From Clostridia bacterium (GTDB lineage: Bacteria > Bacillota > Clostridia > Christensenellales > Aristaeellaceae): a stretch of DNA of 5,418 bases. Positions 1-4,859 of this stretch are shown one piece after another. The stretch spans positions 1 through 5,418 of the forward strand of contig JAFPYA010000011.1 in NCBI GenBank assembly GCA_017412445.1, in the 5' to 3' direction. Every line of letters begins with the position of its first letter. Position 1 is the first letter of the stretch. The position numbers and the translations under genes were made by a program. Under the pieces are notes generated by a model. The model was not told the DNA's origin. It made no database searches and saw only the letters and a list, made by a program, of their open reading frames with translations.

Positions 1-1
1 T

Positions 2-74
2 GCGGTAGTAGCTCAGTTGGTAGAGCGCCACCTTGCCAAGGTGGAGGTCGCGAGTCCGAGTCTCGTCTACCGCT
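2..74 (+). tRNA. tRNA-Gly (anticodon GCC), copy 1
   Basis: A full cloverleaf can be folded: 7-bp acceptor stem (2-8 with 67-73), D stem 11-14/23-26 with the loop GG kept, anticodon stem 28-32/40-44, and T stem 50-54/62-66 with one G-U pair. The anticodon GCC at 35-37 reads GGC and GGU glycine codons. The discriminator base is T74 and no CCA is encoded, so the 3' end must be added by the CCA-adding enzyme. The T loop reads TCCGAGT, so standard position 55 is C where almost all elongator tRNAs have U (pseudouridine). The gene is base-for-base identical to the copy at 161-233. It sits at the window edge, so the tRNA cluster and its promoter probably lie further left. Confidence 0.97.
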
Positions 75-77
75 TAT

Positions 78-148
78 GCGGGTGTAACTCAATGGTAGAG
101 CGCCAGCCTTCCAAGCTGGATACGTGGGTTCGATTCCCATCACCCGCT
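78..148 (+). tRNA. tRNA-Gly (anticodon TCC)
   Basis: The cloverleaf has acceptor stem 78-84/141-147, anticodon stem 103-107/115-119 with anticodon TCC at 110-112 (reads GGA and GGG), and T stem 124-128/136-140 with a normal TTCGATT loop. The D stem has an A-C mismatch at its first pair (87 with 101) and three good pairs. Discriminator T148; no encoded CCA. Only 3 nt separate it from the upstream tRNA-Gly(GCC) and 12 nt from the next one, so the three are almost certainly processed from one transcript. Together they cover all four glycine codons. Confidence 0.97.
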
Positions 149-160
149 TGAAAGAATTGT

Positions 161-233
161 GCGGTAGTAGCTCAGTTGGTAGAGCGCCACCTTGCCAAGG
201 TGGAGGTCGCGAGTCCGAGTCTCGTCTACCGCT
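161..233 (+). tRNA. tRNA-Gly (anticodon GCC), copy 2
   Basis: This is an exact duplicate of the tRNA-Gly(GCC) at 2-74; the identity runs one base before and two bases after the gene (160-235 equals 1-76). The anticodon GCC is at 194-196. It carries the same C at T-loop position 55 and has no encoded CCA. It is the last gene of the visible tRNA cluster and is followed within 7 nt by the base of a terminator hairpin. Confidence 0.97.
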
Positions 234-239
234 TAAATG

Positions 240-265
240 ACACGCTTTCGGGCGTGTTTTTCGTT
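240..265 (+). terminator. Rho-independent terminator of the tRNA-Gly cluster
   Basis: A 6-bp GC-rich stem (240-245 with 252-257) closes a TTTCGG loop, which can also fold as a UUCG tetraloop closed by a U-G pair. The stem runs into a T tract at 257-261, followed after CG by three more Ts. It lies 7 nt after the last tRNA and is oriented to end the tRNA transcript. Confidence 0.85.
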
Positions 266-271
266 TATAAT

Positions 272-316
272 GCAAAACAAAATAGCCTCTCCGACCCGCA
301 GTGGGAGAGGCTTTTG
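272..316 (-). terminator. Terminator of the hydrolase/SH3-protein unit, possibly bidirectional
   Basis: A 9-bp stem (284-292 with 304-312) has an 11-nt loop. Read on the minus strand, the stem is followed by ATTTTGTTTT, and it begins 20 nt after the stop codon of the gene at 332-1321. On the plus strand it is followed by only four Ts, so it could act as a weaker backup for the tRNA transcript. The two hairpins insulate the convergent units. Confidence 0.85.
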
Positions 317-331
317 CGATACTAAGGCTTA

Positions 332-1321
332 TTATTCGCTTGCAGATGTCTTATAGAGCATAAGCTCGTTGTCCAAACCAGCAAAGCTCAGATCCATTCT
401 GAGAACGGCGTAGCTGTCGTAGAAGTATATCACGCCCTCTTTTCCGTCAAGGGTCATAAAGCTGCCCTGATTGTAGCTGTCCATGTAGAGGTACAGGTTG
501 TGGTAAGTGATCTGATCAAGCAGCGTCAATTCTATCATGGCGATGCCGTTCAAATCCACATTCGATGTAACAACAAGGTACGTATCGTCTTCGCTCCGGA
601 CGAATGTGTCGTTTTCCCTAAAGTTCACTTCGCCCGTAAAGCCCGTGTAAGACCAGTCGTTGCCATTCCACGATGGCTGCGTCGGCTGCACGTAAGGCGT
701 AGGCGTGGTGTAATTATAATAAGGTGTGGGTGTTGTGTAACTGTAGTAAGGGGTAGGCGAAGGCGTGACGTAGGACGACGGCCTTGCGCCGTTCCAGTTG
801 ACGACGTTCTCCGGCACCCAGCACCTGTGCCTGAAAAGGGTGGTTTTGTCGAGGTAGTCGATCTGCACGTAGCCGTTTTCAATGTCATAAACATCCACGA
901 GCAGGCCGTTCCTTACGGTATAGGTGGTCGGCTTGTACTCGTTGCCGGGACCTGTCAGACCCTTTATGTCGTATGTTATGTAGGCGGAGCCTATCTGCTG
1001 CTCCACGGGCAGATAGCTCGTATCGGTCGTGAGCCGCTTGGCGCTCGTATAGGCTCTGTACGATGTTCCCCTGTACTCAAAGCCGATCTGCACCCACCAG
1101 ATGTTGTTGTTATAGGCCATCGAATAGGCTCTCACGGTTACATTCTTCCAGTCGTTGCCGCTGAAAAACGCGCCCAGCTCGTTGTAATCCGTGTGCGGAC
1201 CCGAACGCGTGGCTATCTGATCCGTGAGCCCGGTGTATACGGGCGTATAGCTCGCCTCTGCGCAAAGCGAAAAGATGAACACCAGCGCCAGCATAAGTGC
1301 TGTAAAGGTTCTAAGCTTCAT
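332..1321 (-). CDS. Secreted protein with two SH3-like repeats, Tyr/Pro-rich linker and unknown C-terminal domain
   Basis: This encodes 329 aa from an ATG at 1321, with AAGGAG 8 nt upstream (1330-1335). A longer TTG start at 1348 is possible but has no better site. Residues 1-23 form a signal peptide (KLR, hydrophobic core, then AEA before Ser24), with no good lipobox at Cys20. Residues about 30-97 and 110-177 look like two bacterial SH3-like repeats: RSGPHTDYNELG and LTGPGNEYKP match the usual 'RsGPgt.Y' opening, and each has a Trp-containing strand. Residues 186-217 are a Ser/Thr/Pro/Tyr linker with three 9-residue units. Residues 218-329 are a beta-rich acidic domain I do not recognise. 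SH3-like domains often bind cell wall or other envelope components; no catalytic domain is seen. It lies 23 nt after the hydrolase gene in the same transcript and is followed by a terminator. The function is inferred only as extracellular or envelope-associated. Confidence 0.85.
   Translation of the reverse strand: MKLRTFTALMLALVFIFSLCAEASYTPVYTGLTDQIATRSGPHTDYNELGAFFSGNDWKNVTVRAYSMAYNNNIWWVQIGFEYRGTSYRAYTSAKRLTTDTSYLPVEQQIGSAYITYDIKGLTGPGNEYKPTTYTVRNGLLVDVYDIENGYVQIDYLDKTTLFRHRCWVPENVVNWNGARPSSYVTPSPTPYYSYTTPTPYYNYTTPTPYVQPTQPSWNGNDWSYTGFTGEVNFRENDTFVRSEDDTYLVVTSNVDLNGIAMIELTLLDQITYHNLYLYMDSYNQGSFMTLDGKEGVIYFYDSYAVLRMDLSFAGLDNELMLYKTSASE
680..760 (-). repeat. Three in-frame 27-nt repeats encoding a (S/T)PTPYxxxT linker
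   Basis: Inside the secreted SH3-like protein, residues 188-214 consist of three 9-residue units: SPTPYYSYT, TPTPYYNYT and TPTPYVQPT. The third unit has diverged. The DNA copies differ at many synonymous positions, so this looks like an old protein linker repeat, not a recent slippage tract. It separates the SH3-like region from the C-terminal domain and is probably extended and flexible. Confidence 0.8.
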
Positions 1322-1329
1322 GTAAATCG

Positions 1330-1335
1330 CTCCTT
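1330..1335 (-). promoter_or_regulatory. Ribosome binding site fixing the start of the SH3-like protein
   Basis: On the minus strand AAGGAG lies 8 nt before the ATG at 1321, inside the 23-nt gap after the hydrolase stop. Its position favours this ATG, which opens directly into a signal peptide, over the upstream TTG at 1348. Confidence 0.8.
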
Positions 1336-1344
1336 TTTGTTTCG

Positions 1345-2187
1345 TCAACGCTTTGACGCGGGATGCTCGGAATTTGTTTCACGTTTACGATATTTTTTAT
1401 CATTCAGAAGAAAAGAAAGCATACGCGCTTTGTAATCCGGCGCGAGATCGTAAGCTGCGTGACCGTAGCCGTCATATACATGATGCTCACATTTATGCAA
1501 ATTGCTGTTCAGTTCATAAAACGCATCGCTGCCCATAACTTTGTCGTCCTTTGAGCTCAGCACCAGTACGGGGCAGGCTATTCTGTTAAGATCCCCAAGC
1601 ACGTCGAAGCCCTTCAGTCCCTGGGCAAGTATTGTGAACCTTTGCAAATCCTTGTCAGTAACGTTTTCGGCGGCCTGCATAAGGAGCGTTTTTGACTGTT
1701 CAAACACGTTTTGGGGATATACGGCGCAGCCAAAGGCCATGTAAAGCCCCAGCGCGTCCCTGCGCTCAGCCAGCTGAAGCCAGCCCTCCACCGTTTTGTC
1801 GAGCGCGTCCGTTACACGAGCGCAGGCGCTGCCGAGTATAAGCTTTGATACGCGCGCGGGATGCTCGATTGAGATCTTCAGGGCTATCATGCCGCCCTGT
1901 GACGCACCGAACAGCGCCGCACTTTCTATATGCAGCGCCTCAAGCACCTCGGCGGTGTCGCGTGCCATGTCGCAAACAGAATAAGCCGCAGGCAAATCAT
2001 TTCTGCGTTCAAACACATAGACCGTAAAGTGCTCCGCGAGCGGACTGTACGCCTCGGCAATAGCCTCCGCTGCGCCGAGTACCCTTTGCACGCTGAGTCC
2101 AGGCAATATCACAAGCGCATTCTCTCCGCGCCCGAAGCGGCAATAATTCATCGAAAAAGAAATAGTGTTTACGGTTTCAATAATCAT
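1345..2187 (-). CDS. Alpha/beta hydrolase fold protein
   Basis: This encodes 280 aa from the ATG at 2187, chosen because GGAGG lies 5 nt upstream (2193-2197). An ATG at 2202 would add five residues that are themselves encoded by the ribosome binding site. The order is typical of the alpha/beta hydrolase superfamily: a VILPGLS oxyanion-type loop near residue 30, the nucleophile elbow GASQGG with Ser96, a likely acid at Asp214 in SSKDDKV, and the catalytic His243 in GYGHAAYD. About 280 aa is normal for a single-domain member with a small cap (roughly 125-185). There is no signal peptide, so it should act in the cytoplasm. The substrate cannot be read from the sequence; esterase, lipase-like, peptidase-like or C-C hydrolase activities are all possible. 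The C-terminus is strongly basic (KKYRKRE). It is the first gene of a two-gene unit with its own promoter. Confidence 0.92.
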   Translation of the reverse strand: MIIETVNTISFSMNYCRFGRGENALVILPGLSVQRVLGAAEAIAEAYSPLAEHFTVYVFERRNDLPAAYSVCDMARDTAEVLEALHIESAALFGASQGGMIALKISIEHPARVSKLILGSACARVTDALDKTVEGWLQLAERRDALGLYMAFGCAVYPQNVFEQSKTLLMQAAENVTDKDLQRFTILAQGLKGFDVLGDLNRIACPVLVLSSKDDKVMGSDAFYELNSNLHKCEHHVYDGYGHAAYDLAPDYKARMLSFLLNDKKYRKRETNSEHPASKR

Positions 2188-2192
2188 ATTAT

Positions 2193-2197
2193 CCTCC
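2193..2197 (-). promoter_or_regulatory. Ribosome binding site deciding the hydrolase start
   Basis: On the minus strand GGAGG followed by ATAAT precedes the ATG at 2187 with 5-nt spacing. The alternative ATG at 2202 lies upstream of this site and lacks a clear one of its own, so the shorter protein is preferred. Confidence 0.75.
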
Positions 2198-2219
2198 GGC
2201 ATATAAGCGTCAAGGTCTT

Positions 2220-2242
2220 GAAGGCTTTGTTTTAAGCCCTTC
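2220..2242 (-). other. Hairpin in the hydrolase mRNA leader
   Basis: The minus-strand leader can fold into an 8-bp stem with one bulged G and an A-rich 6-nt loop (GAAGG-G-CTT paired with AAGCCTTC). No T run follows it on the minus strand, so it is not a terminator in that direction. It lies between the promoter and the ribosome binding site. A structural, stability or protein-binding role is possible, but I match it to no known riboswitch. Confidence 0.35.
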
Positions 2243-2286
2243 TCCCCTTTTCCCCGGCAAGAGCCCTTACGATTAGTTGCTTTCGT

Positions 2287-2316
2287 ATTATACTATCTGT
2301 CGCAAGTGCAAGTCAA
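2287..2316 (-). promoter_or_regulatory. Sigma-A/sigma-70-type promoter for the hydrolase unit
   Basis: On the minus strand the -35 box is TTGACT (2311-2316, five of six consensus bases) and the -10 box is a perfect TATAAT (2287-2292), separated by 18 nt. Transcription would start near 2280, giving a leader of about 90 nt before the ATG at 2187. It lies just downstream of the terminator at 2350-2382, so the hydrolase unit is transcribed independently of the kinase-to-oxidoreductase unit. Confidence 0.8.
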
Positions 2317-2349
2317 GAATTAAACAAGCCTTGCCAGATTGCGTTCATG

Positions 2350-2382
2350 AAAAAAAAAAAGCGCTTCAAAAAGAAGCGCTTT
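2350..2382 (-). terminator. Strong terminator after the Gfo/Idh/MocA gene
   Basis: A perfect 10-bp stem (2358-2367 with 2373-2382) closes an AAAAA loop. On the minus strand the stem runs into an unbroken run of 11 Ts (2350-2360), the first three of which can pair in the stem. It begins 18 nt after the oxidoreductase stop codon and ends the kinase-to-oxidoreductase unit. On the plus strand a weaker T-rich stretch (2380-2390) also follows. Confidence 0.93.
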
Positions 2383-2400
2383 GTTATTTTGACGTTTTGA

Positions 2401-3483
2401 TCAGTCGAAGAACACGGGCTTTCCTGTTTTGGCCGAGGTGTAGATGGCTTCAAGGATTTCGCTAACCACACAGGCCTGCTCGGGCTTTACAACAGGGTCG
2501 GTGTCATCTTCAAGCGCCTTATACCAGCGCATCGCCTCTGTGACCTGCGGCGAGGAGCCGGTGCCGGCGTAGAAGCTTACGCCGCCCGTTCTCATGTCGG
2601 GCTTTATATCCACGAGCCTGCCGAACTCGGCTTTGTTGATGCTCAGGCCGCCTTTAATCTGTGCGCCGGCCTTCGTGCCGCACAATTGCACGCTGCCTTC
2701 TGGCACAGGCTCTATTGTATTGAGCGCCCAGCTGGATTCAAGGTTTATGGTGGCGCCGTTCTTCATCACAATGAAACCGAAGGCGGCATCCTCCATGGTG
2801 TTTGCGCCCTCCGGCCAGCCGCCCCAGGGGTTACCCTCCTGCGGGTTTTCGACCTTTTTGTAGCAGGTGCCTACAACCATGCGCGGCTCATAGTTGTCCA
2901 TGAGGTAGAGCGTAAGGTCGAGGGAATGCGTGGCTATGTCGATCAGGGGGCCACCGCCCTGCTCATATTCGTTCAGGAAAACGCCCCAGTTGGGAGTGCC
3001 GCGCCTGCGGATGGCGTAGGCGTGAGCGTAGTAGATTTCGCCCAGATCGCCGCGCTCGACCACGCTTTTCAGGAATATTGCTTCTGGCTTTGCCCTGTGC
3101 TGATAGCCTATCGTCAGCTTTTTGCCGGTGCGCTTTGCCGCCTCTACCATGCGTCTGGCGTCTTCGGCAGTCTTCGCCATGGGCTTTTCACACATTACAT
3201 GCTTGCCGGCTTCAAGCGCGTCTATGCTTATCTGCGCGTGGGAGCGATTGGGCGTGCAGACGTGAATAACGTCTATAGTTTCATCCTTGAGCAGCTCTTT
3301 GTAATCGGTGTACACCTTCGCGTCAGGCGTACCGAAGTCCTGCGCGGCCTTAATCGCTCTGTCCTCGATTATGTCGCAGAACGCCACCATGTCGGCCTTT
3401 CCCACCTCGCGTATGGAGGGCATGTGTTTGGCGTTGGCTATGCCGCCGCAGCCGATGATACCTACTCTGAAACGTTTACCCAT
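2401..3483 (-). CDS. Gfo/Idh/MocA family NAD(P)-dependent oxidoreductase
   Basis: This encodes 360 aa, the usual length for the family. The start ATG at 3483 has AGGAGG 8 nt upstream (3492-3497). The N-terminal Rossmann domain (about residues 1-120) opens with VGIIGCGGIA (Gly11, Gly13, Ala16) and contains the family EKP signature (Glu99-Lys100-Pro101), whose lysine is the usual catalytic or substrate-binding residue. The C-terminal domain (about 125-360) has the DxxxH motif (Asp182, His186 in DIATHSLD). Known relatives oxidise or reduce sugars, inositols or other polyols using NAD(P); the exact substrate cannot be assigned. There is no signal peptide, so it is cytoplasmic. It is the last gene of the kinase/phosphodiesterase/membrane-protein unit, 37 nt after its neighbour and immediately before a strong terminator. 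All core motifs are intact. Confidence 0.95.
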   Translation of the reverse strand: MGKRFRVGIIGCGGIANAKHMPSIREVGKADMVAFCDIIEDRAIKAAQDFGTPDAKVYTDYKELLKDETIDVIHVCTPNRSHAQISIDALEAGKHVMCEKPMAKTAEDARRMVEAAKRTGKKLTIGYQHRAKPEAIFLKSVVERGDLGEIYYAHAYAIRRRGTPNWGVFLNEYEQGGGPLIDIATHSLDLTLYLMDNYEPRMVVGTCYKKVENPQEGNPWGGWPEGANTMEDAAFGFIVMKNGATINLESSWALNTIEPVPEGSVQLCGTKAGAQIKGGLSINKAEFGRLVDIKPDMRTGGVSFYAGTGSSPQVTEAMRWYKALEDDTDPVVKPEQACVVSEILEAIYTSAKTGKPVFFD

Positions 3484-3520
3484 TGTGTCGACCTCCTGTT
3501 GAAATTTCTAAACAAGCAGT

Positions 3521-4120
3521 TTAATTGTTTTCGTAAGTTTCCTCCTTGGGAGGTTTGCAGTCGGGACAAGCCGTCTTGCCCGCGTTTTTGGCCGCTGTGA
3601 GCGTGACGCGCGGCGTTGTGGTCATTACGTAGCGGCAGCCGGCAAGGTGATAGTATTTACCGTTATCGTTGCAGTAGACCATCGTAGGCTTAGGCGTGGG
3701 CGTGGGCTCGGAGATGAGCTTGCTTTCCTCGGTGCTGCTGCGCAATAGCTTTGAGGTCTCCGGCAGGTCCTCCGGCGGTAGGGGCGCAAGCATGAGCTTC
3801 ACGCTTTTCTTCTCCGCGATTATGTCGCCTGCGTTCATGTCCTCACTATTTATGGTTACCTCGATTGTGCCGAGCACCTTTGAGTTGATAACGACGCTGC
3901 CCTTTTCAGGCTCGGTCACACCGGTCAGCAGCACTATCGCAAACACGATTATCGCAGTCCAAACGACGGAAACGAGTATTCGGAGCCAGAGCTTCCACTT
4001 GCTCTCGTCCCACATTATGTACAGTCCTACCGGGAAGGCAAAGACTAAAAGAACTATAAGCAGCCACTTGCCCTCATCGCCCACCAGCCACTGACGCTTG
4101 TATCTTGAACGTTTAATCAT
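3521..4120 (-). CDS. Two-helix membrane protein with C-terminal Cys/His zinc-ribbon-like domain
   Basis: This encodes 199 aa. A basic N-terminus (KRSRYKRQW) precedes two predicted membrane segments, about residues 19-37 and 44-66, joined by a short charged turn (WDESKWK). A soluble region (about 70-135) with a few beta strands follows, then a PTPTPKPT linker (139-146). The C-terminal domain is GKYYHLAGC...CPDCKPP, with His158, Cys162, Cys185 and Cys188 as likely metal ligands. This 'YHxxxC ... eAkxxGxxxCxxCkPP' pattern resembles the small Ada-type metal-binding module seen at the ends of some secreted nucleases and membrane proteins of Bacillota; that match is from memory. With a hairpin topology both termini would lie on the same side of the membrane. 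The start is 4 nt after the phosphodiesterase stop with no good ribosome binding site, so translation is probably coupled. The function is unknown. Confidence 0.85.
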   Translation of the reverse strand: MIKRSRYKRQWLVGDEGKWLLIVLLVFAFPVGLYIMWDESKWKLWLRILVSVVWTAIIVFAIVLLTGVTEPEKGSVVINSKVLGTIEVTINSEDMNAGDIIAEKKSVKLMLAPLPPEDLPETSKLLRSSTEESKLISEPTPTPKPTMVYCNDNGKYYHLAGCRYVMTTTPRVTLTAAKNAGKTACPDCKPPKEETYENN

Positions 4121-4124
4121 CGTA

Positions 4125-4859
4125 TTAAGCTTTTCCGTCCCTAATATTCAAGGCTACGTCAGGCTTGTTTGAAATAATGCCGTCGCAGCCAATTTTTATC
4201 ATGCGGCGTATATCGCCCGGGTCGTCCACTGTCCAGCAGTTGACCTTGAGGCCGCGCTTGTGGGCACTGTTCACCGTGGCTTTGGTGAGATAGCTGAAAT
4301 GCGGGTGAATGGCGCTGCAGCCTATCTTTTGCGCAGTCGAAGCGGGCGACTTCAGACTGCTGTAAAGCAGGCAGGTGTATACGTCCGGATGCAATTCCTT
4401 TAAGCGCTTAAGCGCAATCTTGTCAAAGGATGAAACTATGGTCTTTTCGAGTATGCCGTAAGAGACCACTATATCGTAAAACATGTTCAGCGACGCGTCA
4501 AGACCCATTTCGTGCTCGAAGCGCTTGATTTCAATGTTTATTACCTTCATCACCTTGACCACGTCCAGCATTTCCTCGAGCGTGGGCGCTTGCGTGCCGC
4601 TGAAGCACGCATCGGTCTTTTTGCCGAAATCGAGCTTCTTGATTTCTTCAAGGGTCATGGACGGTATGCTGCCCGTGCCGTCGGAGGTCCTGTCAACCGT
4701 CTCGTCGTGGCAGACTATGAACCTGCCGTCCTTTGAAAGGTGTATGTCGCATTCTATGCCGTCTGCGCCCATCTCAACCGCCAGCTTAAACGCGGGCAGC
4801 GTGTTTTCGGGGGCGTATGCGCTTGCGCCTCTGTGCGCCTGTATCATTACTTCGCTCAT
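4125..4859 (-). CDS. Glycerophosphodiester phosphodiesterase (GDPD family), cytoplasmic
   Basis: This encodes 244 aa, typical for the short bacterial GDPD class. Enzymes of this family use a divalent metal to split glycerophosphodiesters into glycerol-3-phosphate and an alcohol. The TIM-barrel motifs are all present: AHRGA (His9, Arg10), PENT (Glu18-Asn19), GIECDIH (metal ligands Glu36 and Asp38), HDETVDRT (His51, the second catalytic histidine), INIEIK (Glu110, metal ligand) and NCWTVDD near the end, followed by GCDGIISNKP. No signal peptide or membrane segment is present, so it should act in the cytoplasm. The ATG at 4859 abuts the TAA of the kinase gene in the same frame. AAGGAG lies 10 nt upstream (4870-4875), inside the kinase coding end. 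The actual alcohol moiety is not determined. Confidence 0.95.
   Translation of the reverse strand: MSEVMIQAHRGASAYAPENTLPAFKLAVEMGADGIECDIHLSKDGRFIVCHDETVDRTSDGTGSIPSMTLEEIKKLDFGKKTDACFSGTQAPTLEEMLDVVKVMKVINIEIKRFEHEMGLDASLNMFYDIVVSYGILEKTIVSSFDKIALKRLKELHPDVYTCLLYSSLKSPASTAQKIGCSAIHPHFSYLTKATVNSAHKRGLKVNCWTVDDPGDIRRMIKIGCDGIISNKPDVALNIRDGKA

Noticed and set aside
1..235. tRNA cluster as an attachment site of an integrated element
   Set aside because: The repeated segment is a complete second tRNA gene 12 nt after another tRNA, not a partial tRNA end flanking foreign genes. No integrase or phage gene is present.
625..894. An 89-codon minus-strand frame inside the SH3-like gene
   Set aside because: It is an out-of-frame reading of the same DNA, low in complexity (Thr, Arg, Pro), with no start signal.
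1247..1270. Lipoprotein signal at Cys20 of the SH3-like protein
   Set aside because: The residue before Cys is Leu, which does not fit the lipobox (Gly, Ala or Ser expected). AEA just after it is a better signal peptidase I site.
1322..1348. TTG start at 1348 adding nine residues to the SH3-like protein
   Set aside because: The ATG at 1321 has AAGGAG at 8 nt and starts directly with a typical signal peptide; the extension would translate the ribosome binding site itself.
500..1435. A 311-codon plus-strand open frame opposite the SH3-like protein gene
   Set aside because: Its product is rich in Arg, Val and His with no domain pattern, it starts with GTG without a good ribosome binding site, and it runs across the gap into the next gene. 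It is a shadow of the minus-strand coding sequence.
2220..2245. Plus-strand terminator at the leader hairpin
   Set aside because: The hairpin is followed on the plus strand by TCCCCTTTTCCCC, not a clean T run, and no plus-strand gene ends there.
2686..3600. A 304-codon plus-strand open frame opposite the Gfo/Idh/MocA gene
   Set aside because: The minus-strand frame has all family motifs and a clear ribosome binding site. The plus-strand product has no recognisable motif and runs past the real gene's start into the next gene.
3696..4094. A 132-codon plus-strand frame opposite the membrane zinc-ribbon-like gene
   Set aside because: It is Ser/Thr-rich as expected for the antisense of this gene, with no motifs; the opposite strand has membrane helices and conserved Cys/His.
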